8,789 nt of DNA from Pseudomonadota bacterium (GTDB lineage Bacteria > Pseudomonadota > Alphaproteobacteria > Sphingomonadales > Sphingomonadaceae). The notes beneath the pieces are model-generated. The model saw nothing but the letters and a program-made list of their open reading frames with translations, was not told the origin of the DNA and did not search any database. Below are positions 1 through 6,130 of the stretch, in pieces. The stretch covers positions 1 to 8,789 of the forward strand of contig JAEZES010000041.1 of the NCBI GenBank assembly GCA_023432995.1. The letters are read 5' to 3'. Position 1 is the first letter of the stretch. The number at the start of each line of letters is the position of its first letter. The translations under genes were made by a program, and so were the position numbers.

Positions 1-64
1 CTCCGCGTCTCCGCGCCTCCGCGTGAAAACCCCGTTCTTCTCTGCGCCCCCTGCGGTCTCTGCG
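1..64. repeat. Short tandem array of CTCCGCG / CTCTGCG units
   Basis: Three exact CTCCGCG units sit at 1-7, 9-15 and 17-23, an 8-base period. A TGAAAA spacer region follows, then three related units at 40-46 (CTCTGCG), 49-55 (CCCTGCG) and 58-64 (CTCTGCG), a 9-base period. The array lies directly downstream of the ribF stop and probably continues past the left edge. Similar iterated CTCYGCG runs ending in a TGAA-like motif occur between genes in many bacterial genomes; their function is not known to me. It is too short-period and irregular to be a CRISPR. I see no protein-coding gene in 1-70 and no stem followed by a T-run that would end the ribF transcript. Confidence 0.7.
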
Positions 65-70
65 CGACAA

Positions 71-994
71 TCAACCCAGCAGCTCCGCCGCGCGGGCACA
101 GTCCTCGGCCATCTGCGTCTTCAGCGCCTCGAGGCTGTCGAACTTAGCCTCGGGCCGCAGGTAGTGGTGCAGCGCCACCTCGATCTCTCGCCCGTAGAGG
201 TCGCCCGAAAAGTCGAAGAAGTACGGTTCGAGCCATTCGCGCGCCGGCTCGAACTGCGGACGGATGCCGAGGCTGGCGGCGCCCTTCAGCGTCTCGCCCG
301 TGTCGAGCACCCGGGCGGTCACCGCGTAGATGCCGTAGCGCGGGCGCAGGTAGGGGCCCATGTCGAGGTTGGCGGTCGGGTAGCCGATCTCGCGGCCGCG
401 CTTGTCGCCGTGCTGCACGGTTTCGCGCACCGCGAACGGGCGGGTCATCAGGCGGGTGGCGACCTCGCATTCGCCGGCCTTGAGCGCGTCGCGGATGCGG
501 CTCGAGGAGACCGGCAGCCCGCCTTCGGCGACCGGGCCTACGGTGCGCGCGGCGATCCCGTGGCGGGCGCCTTCGCTGGCCAGCAGGGCGACGTCGCCGG
601 TGCGCCCGCGGCCGAAGGTGAAGTCCTCGCCGGTCACCACGCCCGCCACGCCGAGATGCGCGCCGAGGAGGCCGGCGACGAAATCTTCGGCGCCGGTTTC
701 GGCCAGTTGGTCGTCGAACTCGAACACCAGCATCGCGTCGGCCCCGGCCGCGGCGAACAGCTCCTCGCGCTGGGCGAGCGTGGTCAGCCGGAACGGCGGC
801 ACGTGCGGGGCGAAATGGCGCACCGGGTGCGGGTCGAAAGTCGCCACCACCGCCGGGCGCCGTTCGGCGCGCGCCCACTCGACCGCCTCGCGCACCACCG
901 CCTGGTGGCCGAGATGAAACCCGTCGAAGTTGCCCAGCGCGATGACCGCGCCGCGCAGGCCTTCGGGCAGCGGCTCGCGGTGCGACAGGCGCAT
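71..994 (-). CDS. ribF: Bifunctional riboflavin kinase / FMN adenylyltransferase (FAD synthetase)
   Basis: Makes FMN from riboflavin and ATP, then FAD from FMN and ATP, in the cytoplasm. The 307-residue product has the family's usual length. The N-terminal adenylyltransferase half carries the nucleotidyltransferase HxGH motif in GFHLGHQ (residues 25-31), a GEDFTFG..RTGD segment (122-134) and SSSRIR (163-168). The C-terminal riboflavin kinase half starts near residue 185 and carries GYPTANL (204-210), the ASLGIRP segment (240-246) and the usual KFDS..AL end. The ATG at 994 is chosen because it overlaps the folA stop by one base (TGATG), a GGAG lies 11 bases upstream, and the longer open frame lacks homology. 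It is the last gene of the gpmA-purE-purK-folA-ribF run. No FMN riboswitch is visible; as an internal gene it has no leader of its own. Confidence 0.96.
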   Translation of the reverse strand: MRLSHREPLPEGLRGAVIALGNFDGFHLGHQAVVREAVEWARAERRPAVVATFDPHPVRHFAPHVPPFRLTTLAQREELFAAAGADAMLVFEFDDQLAETGAEDFVAGLLGAHLGVAGVVTGEDFTFGRGRTGDVALLASEGARHGIAARTVGPVAEGGLPVSSSRIRDALKAGECEVATRLMTRPFAVRETVQHGDKRGREIGYPTANLDMGPYLRPRYGIYAVTARVLDTGETLKGAASLGIRPQFEPAREWLEPYFFDFSGDLYGREIEVALHHYLRPEAKFDSLEALKTQMAEDCARAAELLG

Positions 995-1482
995 CAGCCG
1001 GCACGCTCCAGCGTGACGAAGCTGTGGGCCGGCCAGCGTCCGTCGGCCGGGCGTTCCTCGCGCGCGGTCTCGACCCATTCCGGACCCGGATAGGGCATCG
1101 TCACGTCGCCCACGGTGTCCTCGTGCACTTCGGTCAGCTCGATCCGCGTCGCCAGCGGCATGAACAGCGCATAGATTTCGGCTCCGCCGACGACGCTGAT
1201 GTCGCCGTCGCCGGCGACCGCCAGCGCCTCCCCGACCGAGTGCACCACCTCCGCCCCCGGCGCCGACCACGCGCGATTGCGCGTCAGCACGATGTGGCGC
1301 CGGCCCTTGAGCGGTTCGGGAAAGCTCTCGAAGGTCTTGCGGCCCATGATCATCGGCGTGCCCATCGTGTGGGCGACGAAGCGCCTGAGGTCTTCCCTGA
1401 TGCGCCAGGGGACCTGGCCGTCGCGCGCGATTACGCCGTTGTCGGCCCGGGCGATGACGAAGACGATGTCGCGCTCGGCCAT
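994..1482 (-). CDS. folA: Dihydrofolate reductase
   Basis: Reduces dihydrofolate to tetrahydrofolate with NADPH, supplying one-carbon carriers for purine, thymidylate and methionine synthesis. The product is 162 residues, normal for a bacterial chromosomal enzyme. Visible family features are the N-terminal I(A/V)...NGVI segment, VPW followed by the catalytic acid (D31 in PWRIREDL, equivalent to E. coli D27), the NADPH-binding GRKTFES motif (47-53), HIVLTRN (63-69) and SVVGGAEIYALFMP (97-109). The ATG at 1482 overlaps the purK stop by one base, and its own stop overlaps the ribF start by one base, so translation is probably coupled on both sides. folA is often next to thyA; here it lies between purine and flavin genes instead. 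The long in-frame upstream extension is purK read out of frame. Confidence 0.96.
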   Translation of the reverse strand: MAERDIVFVIARADNGVIARDGQVPWRIREDLRRFVAHTMGTPMIMGRKTFESFPEPLKGRRHIVLTRNRAWSAPGAEVVHSVGEALAVAGDGDISVVGGAEIYALFMPLATRIELTEVHEDTVGDVTMPYPGPEWVETAREERPADGRWPAHSFVTLERAG

Positions 1483-2534
1483 CAGCTCACCCGCGTCACG
1501 TGGCCCATCTTGCGGCCCTGCCGGGCCTCGGTCTTGCCATAGAAATGCAGGTGAACCGCCGGGTCGCGCAGCAGCGCGACGGCGCTCGCCGCGTCGTCGC
1601 CGATCAGGTTGGCCATCTCGACCCGGGCGAAGCGCGTCGCCGTGTCGCCGAGCGGCAGGCCGCAGATCGCCCGCACATGGTTCTCGAACTGGCTCGTCAG
1701 TGCCCCCTCGATCGTCCAGTGCCCCGAGTTGTGCACGCGCGGGGCCATCTCGTTGAACACCGGACCGTCGGGGGTGGCGAAGAACTCGAACGTCAGCACG
1801 CCGACGTAGCCGAGGGCCTCGGCCGCCTTGCGCGCCAGCTCGCGCGCCGGCTCGATCTGGTCGGCGACGACGTCCGGCGCCGGCAGGCTCGAGCGCGCGA
1901 GGATGCCGCCCTCGTGCACGTTCTGCGGGGAATCCCAGTAGCGCACCTCGCCGTCGCGTCCGCGCACGAGGATCACCGAGAACTCGGCGGCGAAGCGGAC
2001 GAGGCTCTCGTAGACCATCCCGTCGGTGGGCACGCGCACGCCCTCGGCCTCGCTCGCCGCGGCGATGCGCCACTGGCCCTTGCCGTCGTAGCCCTCGCGC
2101 CGGGTCTTGAGGATGCCCGGGGTGCCGACGCGCTCGATCGCCCCGCGCAGGTCGCCATCGACGTCGACCGCGGCGTAGGGCGCGGGCCGGCCGCCGAGCT
2201 CCTCGACGAAGCGCTTCTCGCGCAGCCGGTCCTGCGCCACTTCGAGCGCGCGCGTGCCGGGCACGAGCCGGCCCTCGGGAATCGCCGCGAGCGGCGCCAC
2301 CGGGACGTTCTCGTACTCGTAGGTGACTACCGCGCAGTTCTGCGCGAACGCCGACAGCGCTGCCCGGTCGTGCCAGTCGGCGCAAGTGAACCGGGCGCTG
2401 ACTTCGGCCGCCACGCTGTCCTTCTCGGGCGAATAGATGTGGCAGCGATAGCCGAGCTGCGCCGCGGCCATGGCCAGCATCCGGCCGAGCTGGCCGCCGC
2501 CGAGGATGCCGATCGTCGCACCGGGAGTGATCAT
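1482..2534 (-). CDS. purK: N5-carboxyaminoimidazole ribonucleotide synthase (PurK)
   Basis: ATP- and bicarbonate-dependent enzyme that turns AIR into N5-CAIR, the first half of the two-enzyme route to CAIR in purine synthesis. The 350-residue product has the ATP-grasp layout: a pre-ATP-grasp domain with GILGGGQLGRML (9-20) and TYEYENVP (71-78), QDR..EK (101-107), KTRREGYDGKGQ (143-154) in the ATP-binding part, and the family signature EMAPRVHNSGHWT (262-274) followed by SQFENH. The start ATG at 2534 overlaps the purE stop as ATGA (4 bases), and the stop overlaps folA by one base. There is no strong Shine-Dalgarno sequence before the start, consistent with coupling to purE. Its partner PurE is immediately upstream, the usual purEK order. 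Confidence 0.97.
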   Translation of the reverse strand: MITPGATIGILGGGQLGRMLAMAAAQLGYRCHIYSPEKDSVAAEVSARFTCADWHDRAALSAFAQNCAVVTYEYENVPVAPLAAIPEGRLVPGTRALEVAQDRLREKRFVEELGGRPAPYAAVDVDGDLRGAIERVGTPGILKTRREGYDGKGQWRIAAASEAEGVRVPTDGMVYESLVRFAAEFSVILVRGRDGEVRYWDSPQNVHEGGILARSSLPAPDVVADQIEPARELARKAAEALGYVGVLTFEFFATPDGPVFNEMAPRVHNSGHWTIEGALTSQFENHVRAICGLPLGDTATRFARVEMANLIGDDAASAVALLRDPAVHLHFYGKTEARQGRKMGHVTRVS

Positions 2535-3016
2535 TCGTCGAGCGGCGTCTCGGCCACCGCGGCGGTCTGCGCCGCGCGGAACGCACGCAAGCGCTCGGCC
2601 AGCGCGGGATCGGACGTGGCGAGGATCGCCGCGGCGAGCAGCCCGGCGTTGGTCGCCCCGGGCTCGCCGATCGCCAGCGTGCCGACCGGGATCCCGGCCG
2701 GCATCTGCACGATCGAGAGCAGCGAATCGTGCCCCTTGAGCGCCTTCGATTCGACCGGCACGCCGAGCACCGGCAGGTGCGTCATCGCCGCGACCATGCC
2801 CGGGAGGTGTGCCGCGCCGCCGGCGCCGGCGATGATCACCTTGAAGCCTTCCTCGGCCGCCCCCTTGGCGAACGCCGCCAGGCGATCGGGGGTGCGGTGC
2901 GCGGAGACGATCCGCGCCTCGTGCGCGACACCGAGCTTGTCGAGCGCTTCGGCCGCGCGGCGCATCGTCGGCCAGTCGGACTGGCTCCCCATGACGATCG
3001 CCACCGGTGCAGTCAT
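2531..3016 (-). CDS. purE: N5-CAIR mutase, class I PurE
   Basis: Moves the carboxyl group of N5-CAIR to give CAIR, the step after PurK; class I PurE enzymes form octamers in the cytoplasm. The 161-residue product is full length. Diagnostic motifs are MGSQSDWPTM (9-18), SAHRTPDR (38-45) with the catalytic histidine region, GAGGAAHLPGM (64-74), and VPVESKALKGHDSLLSIVQM (86-105) followed by P(A)GIPVGTLAIG. Presence of SDWP and of purK next door supports the N5-CAIR mutase class rather than the class II AIR carboxylase. The ATG at 3016 overlaps the gpmA stop by one base, and a good AAGGA (complement of 3023-3027) sits 6 bases upstream, so this start can also load ribosomes directly. The gene end overlaps purK by 4 bases. 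Confidence 0.97.
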   Translation of the reverse strand: MTAPVAIVMGSQSDWPTMRRAAEALDKLGVAHEARIVSAHRTPDRLAAFAKGAAEEGFKVIIAGAGGAAHLPGMVAAMTHLPVLGVPVESKALKGHDSLLSIVQMPAGIPVGTLAIGEPGATNAGLLAAAILATSDPALAERLRAFRAAQTAAVAETPLDE

Positions 3017-3702
3017 CAGCGGTCCTTCAGGTAGTGGCGCTCGCCCGGGCGCATGTCCGTGTCGAACTCGTAGACGATCGGCTCGCCGGTGGGAATCTCG
3101 AGCCCGGTGATGTCCGCATCCGAAATGCCCGAGAGGTGCTTGACCAGCGCGCGCAGCGAGTTGCCGTGCGCCGAGACGATGACCGTTTCGCCCGCCGCCA
3201 GCCGGGGCACGATCGCCGCCTCCCAGTAGGGCAGCACGCGCTCGATCGTCAGCTTGAGGCTCTCGGTCGCCGGCACGGCGATGCCGGCGTAGCGCGGGTC
3301 GGCCGAGAGGTCGTAGGGCCCGCCGGCGTCCATCGGCGGCGGCGGCACGTCGAAGCTGCGGCGCCAGATCTTGACCTGCTCGTCGCCGTGCCTGGCCGCG
3401 GTTTCGGCCTTGTTGAGTCCGGTGAGGCCGCCGTAGTGCCGCTCGTTGAGCCGCCAGTCCTTGGTCTCGGGGATCCACAGCCGCCCGCAGGCTTCGAGCG
3501 CGAGGTGCAGCGTGCGGATCGCGCGGGTCTGCAGCGAGGTGAAGGCGCAGGTCGGCAGCAGGCCGGTCTTCGCCAGCAGCTCGCCCGCGGCGCGCGCCTC
3601 GGCTTCGCCCTGTTCGGTCAGGTCGACGTCCCACCAGCCGGTGAAGCGGTTCTCGAGGTTCCACTGGCTCTGGCCGTGGCGCACGAGGATGAGCGTAGGC
3701 AA
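3016..3702 (-). CDS. gpmA: 2,3-bisphosphoglycerate-dependent phosphoglycerate mutase
   Basis: Interconverts 3-phosphoglycerate and 2-phosphoglycerate in glycolysis/gluconeogenesis through a phosphohistidine. The 228-residue product has LVRHGQSQWN (6-15) with the phosphorylated histidine H9, TSLQTRAIRT (55-64), the NERHYGGLTGLNK segment (86-98, acid E87), PP.PMD..GPYD (120-131) and SAHGNSLRAL (177-186) with the second catalytic histidine H179. It is shorter than the roughly 250-residue E. coli enzyme but typical for alphaproteobacterial members. The start is TTG at 3702, giving the expected LPTLILVRHG beginning; an AGGAG (3716..3712 on this strand) lies 9 bases upstream and no ATG fits. The Shine-Dalgarno lies inside a hairpin (separate entry). 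It heads the coupled run gpmA-purE-purK-folA-ribF. Confidence 0.96.
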   Translation of the reverse strand: MPTLILVRHGQSQWNLENRFTGWWDVDLTEQGEAEARAAGELLAKTGLLPTCAFTSLQTRAIRTLHLALEACGRLWIPETKDWRLNERHYGGLTGLNKAETAARHGDEQVKIWRRSFDVPPPPMDAGGPYDLSADPRYAGIAVPATESLKLTIERVLPYWEAAIVPRLAAGETVIVSAHGNSLRALVKHLSGISDADITGLEIPTGEPIVYEFDTDMRPGERHYLKDR

Positions 3703-3707
3703 GGAAA

Positions 3708-3732
3708 GGGGCTCCTGCAGCTTGGGAGCCCC
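3708..3732 (-). promoter_or_regulatory. Hairpin in the gpmA leader that contains the Shine-Dalgarno sequence
   Basis: An exact 8-bp inverted repeat, GGGGCTCC at 3708-3715 and GGAGCCCC at 3725-3732, encloses a 9-base loop. On the transcribed minus strand the distal arm reads GGAGCCCC and is followed by TTTCC and the TTG start of gpmA. Four of the five AGGAG bases of the ribosome binding site fall in that arm, so folding would hide it. The same hairpin lies 6 bases past the stop of the upstream 50-residue gene and has a short T-run, so it could be a weak terminator or attenuator instead. The inverted repeat is seen directly; either function is inference. Confidence 0.55.
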
Positions 3733-3737
3733 GCCCG

Positions 3738-3890
3738 TTAGCCGCGCTCCGGCGCTTTGGGAAGGCCGTCGTCCCCCTGCTCCGCGGCCCGCTCGCGCTC
3801 GCGCGCCTGCGCCTTGCGGCGACGCAGGTTCTCGCGCAGCCGCGCGGCGAGGCGCTCTTCGCGGGTCATCGGGGGCTTGGCTTCATTCAT
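3738..3890 (-). CDS. Small, highly charged hypothetical protein (50 residues)
   Basis: I do not recognise a named family. The 50-residue product begins MNEAKPPMTREERLAARL and is dominated by Arg, Glu, Lys and Ala. Residues 9-37 look like one continuous charged helix (REERLAARLRENLRRRKAQA) with possible short coiled-coil or nucleic-acid/protein-binding character, followed by a loose tail with DDGLPKAPERG. There is no signal peptide, membrane segment or cysteine. The ATG at 3890 is preferred because an AAGG lies 8 bases upstream; the second methionine (residue 8) is a less likely start. It lies 35 bases upstream of gpmA on the same strand and may be its operon leader gene or a separate unit ended by the hairpin at 3708-3732. 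A TATAGC at 3911..3906 could be its -10 box, but no convincing -35 is seen. Confidence 0.7.
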   Translation of the reverse strand: MNEAKPPMTREERLAARLRENLRRRKAQARERERAAEQGDDGLPKAPERG

Positions 3891-3933
3891 CGGCAACGCC
3901 TTGCCGCTATAGGCCCGGCAGCTCAAGCTCCGC

Positions 3934-3962
3934 TTGACATCGAGGCGCCGCGTGCCAATAGC
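3934..3962 (+). promoter_or_regulatory. Probable sigma-70 promoter of the tRNA-Thr gene
   Basis: A perfect TTGACA -35 hexamer at 3934-3939 is followed, after 17 bases, by a weak -10-like AATAGC at 3957-3962 in an otherwise very GC-rich stretch. Transcription from here would begin near 3969, giving a leader of about ten bases before the mature tRNA 5' end at 3978, which is usual for bacterial tRNA genes. The -35 box is seen directly; the -10 assignment is tentative. Confidence 0.5.
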
Positions 3963-3977
3963 GCGCGCCTCTCCGGC

Positions 3978-4052
3978 GCTGCTGTAGCTCAGTGGTAGAG
4001 CGCACCCTTGGTAAGGGTGAGGTCGGGAGTTCAATCCTCCCCAGCAGCACCA
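3978..4052 (+). tRNA. tRNA-Thr, anticodon GGT
   Basis: A complete cloverleaf can be drawn. The acceptor stem is GCTGCTG (3978-3984) with CAGCAGC (4042-4048). The D arm is GCTC (3987-3990) with GAGC (3998-4001). The anticodon stem is CACCC (4003-4007) with GGGTG (4015-4019), with loop TTGGTAA and anticodon GGT at 4010-4012. The T arm is GGGAG (4025-4029) with CTCCC (4037-4041) and loop TTCAATC. The discriminator is A (4049) and CCA is encoded at 4050-4052. All stems pair without mismatch. The anticodon reads ACC and ACT threonine codons. There is no integrase nearby and no second copy of the 3' end in the window, so no sign of use as an integration site. Confidence 0.97.
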
Positions 4053-4095
4053 TTCCCGAGGGCGCACGCCAATCCTTGCCATCGGCCGGTGTATT

Positions 4096-4117
4096 GTCCA
4101 TGTAGCGCACCATGGAC
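4096..4117 (+). repeat. Inverted repeat enclosing the ydbS-like start codon
   Basis: GTCCATG at 4096-4102 is an exact reverse complement of CATGGAC at 4111-4117, with an 8-base loop. The ATG start at 4112 lies in the second arm. In RNA a 7-bp stem could hide the start codon. No Shine-Dalgarno sequence is present upstream. The repeat is seen directly; a regulatory role is a guess, and a 7-bp repeat can arise by chance. Confidence 0.4.
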
Positions 4118-4591
4118 GCGCCGGATCACGAGGGGGACGCGCTGACGCCGCTCCACCCGAACTACGTCAAGGTCGTGCGTCTCGCGACGCTCGGCTGGGC
4201 GCTGCCGTTCGTGATCGGTGCGCTGGTGCTCGAGTCGTCCGACGCGCTGCCGCGCGGCGCGTTCCTGCTCCCGGTGCTCCTGGTGGTGCTGTTCCTGATC
4301 GTGCGCGTCCCGCTGCGCCGGTACCAGGCGCGCGGCTACCAGCTCGGCGCCGACCGGCTGCGCGTGGTGCGCGGGCTGCTGTTCCGCTCGGACACCGTCG
4401 TGCCGTTCGGGCGGGTGCAGCACATCGACGTCCATCAGGGCCCGATCGAGCGCGCCTACGGCCTCGCCACGCTGGTCCTGCACACCGCGGGCACGCACAA
4501 CGCCTCGGTCGCGCTGCCCGGGCTCGGCCATGCCGACGCCGTGGCGATGCGCGAGGACATCCGCGCGCACGTCCAGCGCGAGACGATGTGA
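4112..4591 (+). CDS. Membrane protein with one bacterial PH domain (YdbS-like, bPH_2/DUF304)
   Basis: The 159-residue product has a short cytoplasmic N-terminus, two closely spaced hydrophobic helices (about residues 25-42 and 49-65) and a C-terminal bPH_2 domain (about 70-155) with the family pattern LRVVRGLL.R.DTVVPFGRVQHIDVHQGPIERAYGLA. Length and layout match the YdbS family (about 160 residues). The next gene encodes the usual partner, a three-domain YdbT-like protein, overlapping by 4 bases (GTGA). In Bacillus subtilis the ydbST pair belongs to the SigW envelope-stress set and is linked to resistance to peptide antimicrobials; the function in proteobacteria is not established. The ATG at 4112 is the first possible start after an in-frame TAG at 4103, but it has no clear Shine-Dalgarno sequence. 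It lies 59 bases after tRNA-Thr with no terminator in between. Confidence 0.85.
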   Translation: MDAPDHEGDALTPLHPNYVKVVRLATLGWALPFVIGALVLESSDALPRGAFLLPVLLVVLFLIVRVPLRRYQARGYQLGADRLRVVRGLLFRSDTVVPFGRVQHIDVHQGPIERAYGLATLVLHTAGTHNASVALPGLGHADAVAMREDIRAHVQRETM

Positions 4592-6126
4592 GCGACGAGG
4601 TCGCGGCCGCGCCCGAAGAGTGGCGGCGGACCAGCCCGCTGAGTTTCCTCGTTCGTGCGATCACCGGCTTGCGCAACCTCGCCTTCCCGGCCGTGGCGGT
4701 GGTGTTCGGCAGCCAGGGCTGGGCCGGCGCCGGGCTGTTCATCGTGCCGGCGCTTCTCGCCATGGTCGGCTTCACCTGGCTGTTCACATGGATCGCCTGG
4801 CGGCATTTCCGCTACCGCGTCGGCGAGCACGACATCCGCGTCGAGCACGGCCTGATCAGCCGCTCCGCCCGCGCGGTCCCCTACGAGCGGATCCAGGACG
4901 TCAGCCTAGAGCAGAAGCCGGTGCCCCGGCTGTTCGGCATGGCCGAGGTGCGCTTCGAGACCGGCGCCGGCGGCAAGGACGAGCTGCGCATTGCCTACGT
5001 GACCGAGGCCGAGGCCGAAGCGCTGCGCGAGACCGTGCGCGCCCGCAAGAGCGGCGAGGCGGCGGCCCCGGGGGGCGTCCCGGCGCCGGTCGAGGAGCCG
5101 TCGCGCACGCTGTTCGCGATGGAGCCGCGCCGGCTGGTGACCTTCGGCTTGTTCGAGTTTTCGCTGGTGGCCTTCGCCGTGATCGGCGGCCTCTTGCAGC
5201 AGTTCGATTTCCTGCTCCCGTTCGACATCTGGAACTTCGAGGCGTGGCTCGAGCTGCTCGCGGGCCCGGGCCACCGCCTGCAGCAGCTCGGGCTGGCGGC
5301 GCAGGTGATCGGCGCGGGGCTGGCCCTGGCCACGCTGGCGATCCTCGGCCTGGTCACCGGGCTCGGCCGCACGGTACTGCGCGACTGGGACTTCCGGCTC
5401 GAGGAGACCCCGAAGGGCCTGCGCCGCCGCCGTGGCCTGCTGACCCGCACCGACACAGTCATGCCGATCCACCGCGTGCAGGCGCTGCAGGTAACGACCG
5501 GTATCCTGCGCCGCCGCTTCGGCTGGCACGCGCTCAAAGTGGTCAGCTTGGCGACCGACGCCAAGTCGGCCAGCCACGTGGTCGTCCCGTTCGCGCAGAT
5601 GAGCGAGATCGCCCCGGTGATCCGCGTTGCCGCGTTCGATCTGCCCGACGGCATGACCCACTGGCACCGCCCGAGCCCCCGCTATCGCTTCGACCGGGCG
5701 CTGGCCGGCGCCCTTCCCCTGGCCTTCGGCGCCGCCGTGCTGGCCGCGGTGCGGCCGCTGTTCCCGGCGGAGGCGGCCACGCCGTCGCTGGTCGCCGTCT
5801 TCGCCATGGCCGGACTCGCCGGGCTGTTCGCGCTTCGCGAGCGGTTCCTCTCGCGTTACGACCGCCACGCGTTCGATGGCGAGCGGATCTATGTCCGGCG
5901 CGGCTGGCTCGCGCCGCGGCTCGACATCGCCTCGCGCGTCAAGCTGCAGTCGGTCGAGATCGCGCAGGGCCCGATCGCGCGCCGGCGCGGCTATGCGACG
6001 CTCCATTTCGGGGTCGCCGGCGGCACGCTCGAGATCGACGGCATCCCGCTCGAGGACGCGCGCCTGATCCGCGACGGGGTGCTGCACTCGATCGCCCGGG
6101 TCGACTTCTCGCGCCTGCCCGGGTGA
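4588..6126 (+). CDS. Membrane protein with three bacterial PH domains (YdbT-like, bPH_2/DUF304)
   Basis: The 512-residue product repeats a unit of two membrane helices followed by a PH domain three times. Helices are near residues 28-42 and 47-70, 183-203 and 234-260, then 371-390 and 398-416. PH domains lie at about 77-150 (IRVEHGLISR..VPYERIQDV), 267-345 (LRRRRGLLTR..MPIHRVQAL) and 428-508 (IYVRRGWLAP..SRVKLQSV). All three share the pattern turn-G-L/W-L then V/I-Q.V/L then R.FG/RRGY with the single domain of the preceding protein. A spacer rich in Ala, Pro and Glu (154-172) separates repeats 1 and 2. The start is GTG at 4588 overlapping the previous stop as GTGA; no ATG is nearby and no strong Shine-Dalgarno is seen, so translation is probably coupled. 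The two proteins likely form a membrane complex. Its stop is 4 bases from that of the convergent GNAT gene. Confidence 0.87.
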   Translation: MSDEVAAAPEEWRRTSPLSFLVRAITGLRNLAFPAVAVVFGSQGWAGAGLFIVPALLAMVGFTWLFTWIAWRHFRYRVGEHDIRVEHGLISRSARAVPYERIQDVSLEQKPVPRLFGMAEVRFETGAGGKDELRIAYVTEAEAEALRETVRARKSGEAAAPGGVPAPVEEPSRTLFAMEPRRLVTFGLFEFSLVAFAVIGGLLQQFDFLLPFDIWNFEAWLELLAGPGHRLQQLGLAAQVIGAGLALATLAILGLVTGLGRTVLRDWDFRLEETPKGLRRRRGLLTRTDTVMPIHRVQALQVTTGILRRRFGWHALKVVSLATDAKSASHVVVPFAQMSEIAPVIRVAAFDLPDGMTHWHRPSPRYRFDRALAGALPLAFGAAVLAAVRPLFPAEAATPSLVAVFAMAGLAGLFALRERFLSRYDRHAFDGERIYVRRGWLAPRLDIASRVKLQSVEIAQGPIARRRGYATLHFGVAGGTLEIDGIPLEDARLIRDGVLHSIARVDFSRLPG

Positions 6127-6130
6127 GGCT

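Noticed and set aside
1..64. CRISPR array
   Set aside because: Units are only 7 bases with 1-2 base gaps, and there are no unique spacers or cas genes.
71..994. FMN riboswitch associated with ribF
   Set aside because: ribF starts inside the folA stop, so there is no leader, and no FMN-aptamer-like sequence is seen.
23..1093. 356-codon plus-strand frame opposite ribF
   Set aside because: Antisense shadow of ribF, whose motifs are all present on the minus strand.
995..1270. N-terminal extension of ribF inside folA
   Set aside because: Arg/Gly-rich, no homology to the family, and the ATG at 994 fits both the family length and the TGATG junction.
1500..3110. 536-codon open frame on the plus strand opposite purK/purE
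   Set aside because: Low-complexity Arg/Ala/His-rich translation without motifs, exactly antisense to well-supported genes; a product of high GC and codon bias.
3906..3911. Minus-strand promoter (TATAGC) for the small gene and gpmA operon
   Set aside because: The -10-like hexamer is present, but no -35 box is found at a usable distance, so it is mentioned only under the gene.
3978..4052. tRNA-Thr as an integration site of a mobile element
   Set aside because: No integrase, no direct repeat of the tRNA 3' end in the window and no change in gene character downstream.
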